Positions 1 through 6,176 of a stretch of 6,176 nt of DNA are shown here, piece after piece. The translations under genes were made by a program, and so were the position numbers. How positions within the stretch are numbered: the stretch's first letter is position 1; each line of letters begins with the position of its first letter. The notes beneath the pieces are model-generated. The model did no database searches, was not told where the DNA came from, and saw only the letters and a program-made list of their open reading frames with translations. Source of the stretch: an uncultured Oscillospiraceae bacterium (GTDB taxonomy: Bacteria > Bacillota > Clostridia > Oscillospirales > Oscillospiraceae); NCBI GenBank assembly GCA_910585735.1, contig CAJUEU010000071.1, positions 1-6,176 on the forward strand, given 5' to 3'.

Positions 1-321
<321 letters not shown>

Positions 322-331
322 ATTTTTAGGT

Positions 332-375
332 AAAGAAGGAGCTCCAAACCCTTTTGGGTTTGGAGCTCCTTCTTT
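332..375. terminator. Bidirectional rho-independent terminator between converging genes
   Basis: The arms 332-351 and 356-375 are perfectly complementary over 20 bp, with a four-base TTTT loop at 352-355. The stem has A-rich outer ends, so each direction gives a GC-containing stem followed by a T-rich stretch: TTCTTTGTCT on the plus strand, and TTCTTT followed by CTAAAAATTT on the minus strand. It lies 10 nt after the ppdK stop codon and 25 nt beyond the stop of the minus-strand 4-epimerase gene, so one hairpin can end both transcripts. Confidence 0.93.
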
Positions 376-400
376 GTCTATGGACGCAAAGGGAAAGCTC

Positions 401-1105
401 TCAGTTCTGCCCGGCCTGTCCGTAGTAGGCGTTGGGTCCATGCTTCCGCATGAAATGCTTATCCTGAATGCACTGAGGGGCGGGCCCTGCGGCGGGATCA
501 TGAAGCTCGGTATAGGTAGCCATTTTGGCCACCTCCTCCAGCACCACAGCGTGATAGACCGCCTTGGCGGCGTCCTTTCCCCAGGTGAAGGGGCCGTGAT
601 TGGCGCAGATCACCGCCGGCACATGGGCCGGGTCCAGCCTCCGCTCATGGAAGGTCTCCACGATCACCTTACCCGTGTTTTTCTCATAGTCCTCCTCGAT
701 CTCCTCCGGGGTCAGATTCCGGCAGCAGGGCACCGGCCCGTAAAAATAGTCCGCGTGGGTAGTGCCATAGCAGGGAATGTCCCGCCGGGCCTGGGCCCAG
801 CCTACGGCGTGGCAGCTGTGGGTGTGGACAATGCCGCCGATTTCGGAGAAGGCTCGGTAAAGTTCCAAGTGGGTCTTGGTGTCCGAGGAGGGGTTCAGCT
901 TCCCCTCCACCTGCCTGCCCTCCAGATCTATCACCACCATATCCTCCGGCTTCAGGGCTTCGTATTCCACCCCGGAGGGCTTGATGACAAAGAGTCCGGC
1001 GGCACGGTCGATCCCGCTCACATTGCCCCAGGTGAAGGTCACGAGCCCCCGCCGGGGCAGCTCCATATTGGCCTCATATACAGCGCGCTTCAGTTCTTCC
1101 AGCAT
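401..1105 (-). CDS. araD: L-ribulose-5-phosphate 4-epimerase (AraD/UlaF/SgbE family)
   Basis: This 234-residue cytoplasmic class II aldolase-fold enzyme converts L-ribulose 5-phosphate to D-xylulose 5-phosphate by a metal-dependent retro-aldol/aldol step. It aligns with E. coli AraD (231 aa) from the first residue to the AYYGQ C-terminus. Visible landmarks are TWGN (25-28), KPSG (42-45), PSSDT (72-76), HTHSCH (94-99), THADYFYG (116-123) and the His of NHGPF (169-173). The zinc-ligand histidines match H94, H96 and H170; the catalytic Asp and Tyr match D119 and Y228. All expected active-site residues are present. The start is ATG at 1105, with a GAGGAGG site at 1113-1119 and a 7-nt spacer; that site overlaps the stop codon of the preceding gene, 12 nt away, suggesting translational coupling. 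It is the last gene of the operon. No isomerase or ribulokinase of an arabinose operon is nearby; the 3-epimerase and L-xylulose-type kinase suggest a ulaF/sgbE-like role. The three family names share the same reaction. Confidence 0.96.
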   Translation of the reverse strand: MLEELKRAVYEANMELPRRGLVTFTWGNVSGIDRAAGLFVIKPSGVEYEALKPEDMVVIDLEGRQVEGKLNPSSDTKTHLELYRAFSEIGGIVHTHSCHAVGWAQARRDIPCYGTTHADYFYGPVPCCRNLTPEEIEEDYEKNTGKVIVETFHERRLDPAHVPAVICANHGPFTWGKDAAKAVYHAVVLEEVAKMATYTELHDPAAGPAPQCIQDKHFMRKHGPNAYYGQAGQN

Positions 1106-1117
1106 TTGACTTCCTCC

Positions 1118-2182
1118 TCATTCTGTGACCCTGTACAGGGCGATCTCGTCGGTCTCACGGTTTGCGGCAACGATCCGATCTGTCCCTGTCTCATCCGTAA
1201 AGCACAGGGCGTTGGCGCACCCCACATCATGGTCGATCTCTTGGGTGGTATAGTCCCCTATCGCCGGATCCCAGGTAACCGCGATCGTGTTCCGGGTCCC
1301 CTTCCGCCAGCCCACGATCCAAGTGGGCTTCCCCAGCAGCGTACACGCCCAGGTGGCGTGGAGCATTTCGGTCTCCTTCTCCGGCCTGGGGTATTTCCAC
1401 TGGGGCACATAGTTTCCATCCTCATCCAAATGCCAGATGGTGAGCGCGGCTCCGTGGAAGGGTGAGATACAGCCCAGCTCCGGCTGTCCGTCCCCGTCAA
1501 AATCCAGCAAAACCGAGTCGCTGGAGGGAACCGGCAAAAGGCATTGAATATCCCACTGCCCTCCCGGCGTTTCCGGCGGTGTAAAGCGAAAGGTCCCCTG
1601 CTCACAGCCCACCACGGCGCTGTCTCCCCCCGTGTCCCGGAAGAGGGAAAATCCGTGGTTTTTCAACAAGCCGCCCTTCAGCAGCGTCAGCGGCAGAGGC
1701 GCTTTCTCTCCGAATTGGGACAGGTCCCCGGGCAGTACCGCCCCATAGCAGGCTCCGGGAAACCGCCAGTCTCCCTCATGCTCATGGCCGCTTTTCAGAC
1801 AGCATACGATCAGATAGTGGACCCCGCCTCGCTCCAGGATCCCAAAGCGGTGGACAAAGGGCGCATGGCAGAGGGTTCGGACCTTCCAGCCTCCCCACTC
1901 GTCCGGCTCCGCTATCACAATCTTGGCCTCCTTGGAGTCGTCGGGAGAATAAAACCTCTGGGTCGCCAGAAAGCCCCCCTTCTCCCCAGGGAGCGCCGCC
2001 AGGGTCATGGTTCCGCCTGGCCCCTGCCACACCGTGTCCAGCAGCTCCCCTTGCTCTGAAAAAAGATAGCAGGGGTCATTCTGCTCAGCGGCCACCAGAA
2101 AGCAGGGCTTTCCCTGATAACGCAAGCGGCCAATGGAATAACACTTGTTCAGTTGGGCGATCACCTTTTTTTCTACCTTCAT
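1118..2182 (-). CDS. Uncharacterised FG-GAP/VCBS-like seven-bladed beta-propeller protein
   Basis: I do not recognise a characterised family for this 354-residue protein. It has no signal peptide or membrane segment and contains 13 cysteines, so it is probably a reduced cytoplasmic protein. About seven repeats can be read, each a short hydrophobic strand, a Gly/Asp-rich turn, a strand of the type (V/I/L)VxxA or VGC, then an outer strand: near residues 12-50, 54-104, 105-170, 172-219, 220-267, 268-317 and 318-354. Repeat 5 carries an FG-GAP/VCBS-type calcium loop, DFDGDGQPE (227-235); other repeats have decayed forms (RDTGGDS, TDETGTD). Several repeats are preceded by a histidine (H111, H176, H275, H318), which could line the central channel. 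The start is ATG at 2182, with AGGAGG at 2192-2197. The gene sits 27 nt after the 3-epimerase gene and 12 nt before the 4-epimerase gene, so it is clearly cotranscribed. It could be a sugar-processing lyase, dehydratase or isomerase, or a ligand-binding scaffold; sequence alone does not decide. Confidence 0.8.
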   Translation of the reverse strand: MKVEKKVIAQLNKCYSIGRLRYQGKPCFLVAAEQNDPCYLFSEQGELLDTVWQGPGGTMTLAALPGEKGGFLATQRFYSPDDSKEAKIVIAEPDEWGGWKVRTLCHAPFVHRFGILERGGVHYLIVCCLKSGHEHEGDWRFPGACYGAVLPGDLSQFGEKAPLPLTLLKGGLLKNHGFSLFRDTGGDSAVVGCEQGTFRFTPPETPGGQWDIQCLLPVPSSDSVLLDFDGDGQPELGCISPFHGAALTIWHLDEDGNYVPQWKYPRPEKETEMLHATWACTLLGKPTWIVGWRKGTRNTIAVTWDPAIGDYTTQEIDHDVGCANALCFTDETGTDRIVAANRETDEIALYRVTE

Positions 2183-2209
2183 AGAACGCTCCCTCCTGTT
2201 TTAAGACTT

Positions 2210-3055
2210 CTAGGCAGCCGCCTCGTCCAAAAGCTTAGACATGGCGGAGGAGGCAAAGCAAATATCCTCCTTCCAGGTGGGCCGGCCCACATCCCACATT
2301 TCGGTCACATAGCGGCGGACCCCCAGCTCCCAGGCCTTTTGGATCAGCCCGGGAAAATCCACATGCCCGGTCAGAAAGGGGATCTCCCGGTATTTCCCGG
2401 GAACCGTCTCCTTCAAATGAAGGGCCACCAGGTGTCCCCGGCCGGTCTCCAGGTCCTCCAGCACGTCGGTACCATAGAGCTTGGCGGCATTGGTCAGATT
2501 TCCTCCATCCGGGTATATCCCCAGGTAAGGGCTGTTGATCCGCTCCACATAGTTCATCGCCTTTTGCGTGGTGTCCATAAACGGAGTCTCCATGGTCTCA
2601 AAGCCCAGAAGGATCCCCTTGTGGGCCGCCATGGCCACTGCCTTGGCCAGATTTTCCCGGAAATATTTTTCGCTTTCCCCAGTCCCCTCTTCATAGTATA
2701 CATCGTAGCCCGCCAGCTGGATGATCCGGATCCCCAGGTCATCCGCCAGGGAAACCGCCTTCTCCATGATCTCCAGGCTTCGTGCCCGGACAGCCGGATC
2801 CGAGGCGCCGAAGGGATACTTTCGATGGCCCGACAGGCACATGCTGCGGATGGGAGTCCCCACCCGCGCCATAATGCCGTTCAGCTCCTGCCGCTCCTCC
2901 CGGCTCCATTCCAGCCGGGCGAGCTTTTCATCGGTCTCGTCGATGCTGATCTCCACAAAATCAAAGCCACAGTCCCGGGCGCACATCAACTTTTCCCGCC
3001 AGTCCATGGCTTTTGGCATTGCCTTCTCATACAGCCCCAATGAATACGCTTTCAT
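2210..3055 (-). CDS. ulaE: L-ribulose-5-phosphate 3-epimerase (L-xylulose-5-phosphate 3-epimerase)
   Basis: This 281-residue TIM-barrel enzyme of the xylose isomerase-like superfamily interconverts L-xylulose 5-phosphate and L-ribulose 5-phosphate in the cytoplasm. It aligns with E. coli UlaE/SgbU over its whole length, with shared blocks LGLYEKAMP (6-14), GFDFVEISIDETDEKLARL (30-48), WSREER (50-55), SMCLSGHR (71-78), IQLAGYDVYY (112-121), YPDGGNL (181-187), ALHLKET (211-217) and EMW (252-254). The four metal ligands of UlaE correspond to E153, D183, H213 and E252, and all are present. The start is ATG at 3055, preceded by GGGAGGAG at 3065-3072. It lies 19 nt after the kinase gene, whose stop codon (3075-3077) is just beyond this Shine-Dalgarno. 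Its substrate follows directly from the product expected of the upstream L-xylulose kinase, and its product feeds the araD-type 4-epimerase. The family assignment is firm. Confidence 0.95.
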   Translation of the reverse strand: MKAYSLGLYEKAMPKAMDWREKLMCARDCGFDFVEISIDETDEKLARLEWSREERQELNGIMARVGTPIRSMCLSGHRKYPFGASDPAVRARSLEIMEKAVSLADDLGIRIIQLAGYDVYYEEGTGESEKYFRENLAKAVAMAAHKGILLGFETMETPFMDTTQKAMNYVERINSPYLGIYPDGGNLTNAAKLYGTDVLEDLETGRGHLVALHLKETVPGKYREIPFLTGHVDFPGLIQKAWELGVRRYVTEMWDVGRPTWKEDICFASSAMSKLLDEAAA

Positions 3056-3074
3056 ATTTTTCCGCTCCTCCCGC

Positions 3075-4583
3075 TCAAATCTGCTCCCACACAGGGTTCA
3101 GCGCCTCCACGATCTTTCGATAGGTCAAATATTTCTTTTCATAGATCCCTTTATACTTCAGCCGGGGCAAGACCCGGTCCGACACCCGGACCATCTGTCT
3201 GACCGCCTGCTCATAGCTCTCATAAAGCCCCGCGCCCACAGCCGCCGCCATGGCCGCTCCCATGATCCCCTGTTCCCCGCAATCCACCGTCTCAACAGGG
3301 ACCTGCAGCGCATCCGCAAACATCTGCACCCAGACCGGGGAGTTGGCCGCCCCGCCGGCCAAGCGGATGGCCTCGGGTGGCTTGCGGTTGGCCAGCAGAC
3401 GGCTCACATGGGTCATGTGGGAAAATACGATGCCCTCATAGACCGCCCGCACCATATGGGCCCGGGTGTGGTAATCGGTCAGGCCGATGAAGCATCCCTT
3501 GGCCAACGGGCTTTCGTTGGAGCCGTTCAGAAAGGGAAGAAAATAAACCTGAGACTCCTCCGGCTCTATGGCGGCGACCTGCTCATTCAGTTGGTCATAG
3601 ATATTTTTCCCCGTCGCCTTTGCCTCCCCCTCCGCCTCGGTCAGCAGGTTGTCGATCAGCCATTGCAGATTGCCCGCCGAGGTAGGACTGCTTTCCTCGA
3701 TCAAAAAATAGCCAGGAATGCAAAACATGGAGTTGAGGGCCACCGTTCGGTCGACAACAGGGCTCCTGGTGATGTACTCATTGATGCTCCAGGTCCCGGC
3801 GATCATACACATGGCGTCCTCATTCGTAACTCCCGAGGCTACGCCGCAGGCGTCCACGTCAAACATGCCTGCCATCACGGGGGTACCCTCCTTCAGGCCG
3901 GTGAGGGCGGCCGCCTGGGAGGTCACAGCGCCGCAGACCTGGTGGGAGTATACCAGAGGAGGCAGCTTTTCAAAGACCTCCTCAATGCCGAACTCCTTCA
4001 GCAGCTCCCGGTCATATTTGCCGGTATTCAAATCAATGAGGTTGGCCCCGGAAAAGTCGGTATATTCTCCATTGGCCTTCCCGGTAAACCGGAAGCGAAT
4101 GTAGTCCTTTACCGAAAAGACCCAGGCCGTCTTCTCCAGTACGGAGGGCTCGTGCTCCTTCAGCCAGGCCAGCAGGCTCACCGGCTGACAGGCCAGAATG
4201 TCCTGCATGGTCTTGGGGTAGATCCGTTCCCCCACTCCGTTCTCCTTCCAGGCCTTCACCTGCGCCCAGGCCCTGGTATCGGTAGACAGGATGCCGGAAT
4301 AGGCGGGTTTTCCCTCCCAATCCACCAGATAAAGTCCCTTGCCGTGGCCGGAGAAGGATACTCCCGCAAGCTCCGAAGGGGCAACGCCGCTTTTCTCCAC
4401 GGCGGCACGGATCACCTTGGCGTTTTGGAGCCAGAGCTCCTCCATATCCCGCTCGGTAAAGCCGGGCTGGGGGGTCAGGTTGCGGATGGGCTCTCTGGCC
4501 ACCGCCAGAAGCGTCCCCCGCTCGTCCATGATCCCCGCTTTTACAAAGGTCCCACCGTTGTCAACCCCCAACAGGTATTTCAT
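3075..4583 (-). CDS. lyxK: FGGY carbohydrate kinase, L-xylulose kinase-like (LyxK/YiaP)
   Basis: This 502-residue cytoplasmic kinase of the FGGY family most likely phosphorylates L-xylulose to L-xylulose 5-phosphate with ATP. It resembles E. coli LyxK along its length: QPGFTERDMEELW (39-51), GHGKGLYLVD (79-88), PVSLLAWLKEHEP (134-146), ALTGLKEGTPV (226-236), SSPTSAGNLQW (298-308), FLPFLNGSN (348-356) and TRAHMVRAVYEGIVFSHMTH (373-392). The N-terminal DNGGT (8-12) is the ATP phosphate-1 motif, D242 in GMFDVDACG (239-247) is the expected catalytic base, AGTWS (262-266) is the phosphate-2 region, and LAGGAANSPVWVQMFAD (408-424) is the adenosine-binding signature. ATG at 4583 has GGAG at 4589-4592 close upstream and puts DNGGT at the usual distance. 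It follows the desulfidase-like gene by 24 nt. E. coli LyxK is linked to L-lyxose use and can also act on 3-keto-L-gulonate; because no 3-keto-L-gulonate-6-phosphate decarboxylase is present here, L-xylulose is the favoured substrate, but this is inference. Confidence 0.88.
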   Translation of the reverse strand: MKYLLGVDNGGTFVKAGIMDERGTLLAVAREPIRNLTPQPGFTERDMEELWLQNAKVIRAAVEKSGVAPSELAGVSFSGHGKGLYLVDWEGKPAYSGILSTDTRAWAQVKAWKENGVGERIYPKTMQDILACQPVSLLAWLKEHEPSVLEKTAWVFSVKDYIRFRFTGKANGEYTDFSGANLIDLNTGKYDRELLKEFGIEEVFEKLPPLVYSHQVCGAVTSQAAALTGLKEGTPVMAGMFDVDACGVASGVTNEDAMCMIAGTWSINEYITRSPVVDRTVALNSMFCIPGYFLIEESSPTSAGNLQWLIDNLLTEAEGEAKATGKNIYDQLNEQVAAIEPEESQVYFLPFLNGSNESPLAKGCFIGLTDYHTRAHMVRAVYEGIVFSHMTHVSRLLANRKPPEAIRLAGGAANSPVWVQMFADALQVPVETVDCGEQGIMGAAMAAAVGAGLYESYEQAVRQMVRVSDRVLPRLKYKGIYEKKYLTYRKIVEALNPVWEQI

Positions 4584-4607
4584 ATCCGCTCCGCCTTTCC
4601 TGTCTGT

Positions 4608-5885
4608 TTACAGCTCCACCTGTCCCAGCATGATCTTCAGGATCTGGGTATCAGTTTCCTTCATGCCCACCCGGCCGATATAGCCCAGGCTCTTTATGGT
4701 CTCCTCAATGTCCTTCTGCACAAAGCCTTCTCCCGGCTGGAAGTACCGCCCCCGCATGCTCATATGGTGGCCGGTGATGGCCGCCTCTACCGCCGAGGAG
4801 ATCTTGGCCGCGCAGGAGGACTTGGCCCCGTCGCACACCATGCCGCCCACGTTGGCCACCGTGTTTACGATGGTCATGCAGATCTGCTCATAGCTGCCGC
4901 CGCACAGGTATGTAATGGCCGCGCCGCAGCCGCAGGCCGCCGTCACCGCCCCGCAGAAGGCCGAAAGGCTGCCAATAAAATGCTTCTGATAGATGGACAC
5001 CAGATTGCTCACCGCCAGGGCCCGGTACAGCTTTTCCTCGCTGACGCACAGCTCCCGGGCGTATTCGATCACCGGCAGGGATACCGTCATACCCTGGTTG
5101 CCGCTGCCCGAGTTGATGACCACCGGCATGGAGCAGCCCCCCATCCGGGCGTCCGACCCGGCGGCCGCCTTGGCCCGCGCCCGAATATGGACCCCGCTTC
5201 CATACACCTCCAAAAGGGTCTTACCCACCCGGGCTCCGTAGTTCCCGCTGAGCCCCTCCGAGGCAATGGCAGAGTTTTTCTCAATTTGGTTTTGAAGCGT
5301 GGGCCTAATCTCCTCCAGGTCCACTGAATCGGCAAATTCCAGAATATTGCCGATGCTCCAGCAGCCCCAATCCTCGCCGTACTTTTCCTTTTCTACCGGC
5401 TGCCGCTCAAAAAGCACCTGGTCGTCGTACATGATCTTTGTAATGAGGGTATGCCGGTTTACGATAGTCACCTCGGCCCGGTGCTTCTCCGAGGTCGCGG
5501 TAGCCACGATATAAAGGTTCTCCACATCCTCCTGAAGAGAGCAGGCCACAAAGTTCTGGCCGATCAGCTCCTGGGTCCGGCGGATGTCCTCCCCGGTGAC
5601 CCCCTCCAGCACCTCCAGTTCCCGGGCGGGATCTCCTCCCACCACGCCCAGAACGGCGGCCACGTCGATGCCCCGAAGGCCGTTGGAGTTGGGCACCGTG
5701 ACCCCCTGGACATTCTTCACAATATTGCCGCTGCACCGAATGTCCAGATGGACAGGGAATTCTCCCAGAGTCTCCCTGGCCTTGGCGGCGCAGTAGGCAA
5801 TGGCGATGGGCTCGGTACAGCCCAGGGCGGGAACCAGCTCCCGCTTCAGCGCGTCAATAAATACCTGCTGTTCCTTTCGTTCCAT
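4608..5885 (-). CDS. cyuA: L-cysteine desulfidase-family Fe-S enzyme (CyuA/YhaM, UPF0597, serine dehydratase-alpha-like)
   Basis: This 425-residue cytoplasmic protein matches the CyuA/YhaM family, whose studied members split L-cysteine into pyruvate, ammonia and sulfide using a [4Fe-4S] cluster; the fold relates to the alpha subunit of Fe-S L-serine dehydratase. Numbered from ATG at 5885, the hallmarks are PALGCTEP (19-26), NGLRGIDVAAVLG (68-80), EGLSGNYG (210-217), SDARMGG (244-250), NSGSGNQG (258-265), SAFCGAVTAA (308-317) and MVCDGAKSSCAAK (349-361). C23, C311, C351 and C358 are the conserved cysteines expected to hold the cluster and catalysis; the 40- and 7-residue spacings between the last three agree with my recollection of the methanogen enzyme. 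It opens the operon, next to a sugar kinase, which is unusual, so its substrate may not be cysteine. An in-frame TTG at 5894 would add three residues, but GAAAGG at 5895-5900 is spaced correctly only for ATG at 5885. Family is sure, substrate is not. Confidence 0.9.
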   Translation of the reverse strand: MERKEQQVFIDALKRELVPALGCTEPIAIAYCAAKARETLGEFPVHLDIRCSGNIVKNVQGVTVPNSNGLRGIDVAAVLGVVGGDPARELEVLEGVTGEDIRRTQELIGQNFVACSLQEDVENLYIVATATSEKHRAEVTIVNRHTLITKIMYDDQVLFERQPVEKEKYGEDWGCWSIGNILEFADSVDLEEIRPTLQNQIEKNSAIASEGLSGNYGARVGKTLLEVYGSGVHIRARAKAAAGSDARMGGCSMPVVINSGSGNQGMTVSLPVIEYARELCVSEEKLYRALAVSNLVSIYQKHFIGSLSAFCGAVTAACGCGAAITYLCGGSYEQICMTIVNTVANVGGMVCDGAKSSCAAKISSAVEAAITGHHMSMRGRYFQPGEGFVQKDIEETIKSLGYIGRVGMKETDTQILKIMLGQVEL

Positions 5886-5894
5886 GTCCCTCAA

Positions 5895-5900
5895 CCTTTC
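5895..5900 (-). promoter_or_regulatory. Ribosome binding site deciding the start of the desulfidase-like gene
   Basis: On the minus strand GAAAGG lies 9 nt before ATG at 5885 and directly abuts the alternative TTG at 5894, so it can only serve the ATG. A GAGGG at 5888-5892 also exists but is only 2 nt from the ATG, too close to act. The site is weaker than those of the later genes in the operon, so this first gene may be translated more modestly. Confidence 0.6.
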
Positions 5901-5954
5901 TCTCTCAACGTTATAGCTCTCTACTCACAAGGGAAAAGGGTTCCGCTTATCCAA

Positions 5955-5984
5955 ATGATACCGCAGTTCCTTTCCTCTTGTCAA
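5955..5984 (-). promoter_or_regulatory. Sigma-A (sigma-70)-type promoter of the five-gene operon
   Basis: On the minus strand TTGACA (5979-5984, a perfect -35 box) is followed after 18 bp by TATCAT (5955-5960, one mismatch to TATAAT). Transcription would start near 5948, leaving a leader of about 63 nt before ATG at 5885. The promoter lies between the terminator at 6015-6051 and the first gene, exactly where an operon promoter is expected. No long operator palindrome or clear cre site is visible around it, and no regulator gene is in the window. Confidence 0.8.
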
Positions 5985-6014
5985 TCCAGAGTTCTGCCGG
6001 CACACCCAAAGAGG

Positions 6015-6051
6015 AAAAAGACCCGGGCAGGCCTTGTGCCCGGGTCTTTTT
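6015..6051. terminator. Rho-independent terminator upstream of the operon
   Basis: The arms 6015-6029 and 6037-6051 form a perfect 15-bp stem with core GACCCGGGCA and a 7-nt loop (6030-6036). The A5/T5 outer ends give a T-run in either direction; on the minus strand it continues as CTTTTTCCTCTTT. It follows the stop codon (6064-6066) of the minus-strand gene at the window edge, so its main job is to end that transcript and isolate the five-gene operon, which has its own promoter just downstream. Confidence 0.92.
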
Positions 6052-6063
6052 CTCCTTCTGAAA

Positions 6064-6176
6064 TCAGTCCTCGATCACGCCGGTATAGTCGGGGTTGACC
6101 GTCCGGTAGGGCACAAACTGGCCGTCCTTGATGGTGACCACGCCCATGGGCTTATCGGGATCGCCGTTGACCACGG
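6064..6176 (-). CDS. C-terminal end of an unidentified protein (partial), possibly a solute-binding protein
   Basis: The minus strand is open from the window edge to TGA at 6064-6066 and encodes the last 36 residues of a protein. Codon use (GTC, GGC, ATC, AAG, TAC) is typical of real genes here, and a strong terminator follows the stop after 12 nt, so this is very probably a genuine gene end. The visible part has two short strand-like segments around PMGVVTIKDGQFVPYRTV (residues 9-26) and ends in an acidic tail. A 'VxxIKDGxFVP' stretch resembles the C-termini of some periplasmic-binding-protein-type ABC transporter substrate-binding proteins, but this is a weak resemblance and too short to name a family. 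It is a separate transcription unit from the pentulose operon. Confidence 0.55.
   Translation of the reverse strand, partial: VVNGDPDKPMGVVTIKDGQFVPYRTVNPDYTGVIED

Noticed and set aside
401..1105. Calling the 4-epimerase part of an L-arabinose operon.
   Set aside because: There is no AraA or AraB in the cluster, and the partners are a LyxK-like kinase and a UlaE-type 3-epimerase. The araD symbol reflects the reaction only.
2721..5327. A plus-strand open frame of 868 codons opposite the kinase and desulfidase-like genes.
   Set aside because: It is antisense to two clearly recognisable genes, its translation is low-complexity (rich in His, Arg, Gly, Leu, Pro) with no family resemblance, and it has no proper ribosome binding site. 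High-GC third positions remove stops from the opposite strand.
5886..5894. TTG at 5894 as the start of the desulfidase-like gene.
   Set aside because: It adds only three residues, and the GAAAGG site directly abuts it with no spacer, whereas ATG at 5885 has a 9-nt spacer.
5895..5950. A riboswitch or other structured leader before the first gene.
   Set aside because: The leader is only about 63 nt and shows no strong hairpin or attenuator-like terminator; I see no known riboswitch core.
5932..5960. Short inverted repeats near the promoter (GGAA-5-TTCC at 5932-5944; TATC-5-GATA at 5948-5960) as possible operators.
   Set aside because: The arms are only 4 bp and neither extends further; such matches are expected by chance, so I did not call an operator.

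Overview
The window is GC-rich (roughly 60%) with dense, tightly packed genes, strong GGAGG-type ribosome binding sites, sigma-A-type promoter boxes and rho-independent terminators. Together with a Clostridium-type pyruvate, phosphate dikinase, this suggests an anaerobic gut-type Firmicute, most likely a Clostridia member of the Oscillospiraceae/Ruminococcaceae kind. The taxonomic placement is an inference from style, not from a marker gene.

Layout. Positions 1-321 (+) hold the C-terminal end of pyruvate, phosphate dikinase. A perfect 20-bp hairpin at 332-375 follows and serves as a shared terminator for two converging transcripts. From 401 to 5885 a five-gene operon runs on the minus strand. 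In transcription order it encodes a CyuA/YhaM-family L-cysteine desulfidase-like Fe-S enzyme, an L-xylulose kinase-like FGGY kinase, an L-ribulose-5-phosphate (L-xylulose-5-phosphate) 3-epimerase, an uncharacterised FG-GAP/VCBS-like beta-propeller protein, and an L-ribulose-5-phosphate 4-epimerase. The gaps between these genes are only 12 to 27 nt. A near-consensus promoter (TTGACA, 18 bp, TATCAT) lies at 5955-5984. A second strong hairpin at 6015-6051 insulates the operon from the upstream gene, of which only the last 36 codons (6064-6176, minus) are visible.

How the genes work together. The kinase and the two epimerases form a complete route from L-xylulose to D-xylulose 5-phosphate, which enters the pentose phosphate pathway. 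This is the lower half of the E. coli yia/sgb and ula pathways (L-lyxose, 2,3-diketo-L-gulonate, L-ascorbate). No UlaD/SgbH decarboxylase, L-arabinose isomerase, transporter or regulator is visible. The two unexplained members, the cytoplasmic propeller protein between the two epimerases and the cysteine-desulfidase-like enzyme that opens the operon, suggest that the physiological substrate or its release step is not one of the textbook ones. They are the most interesting part of the window.
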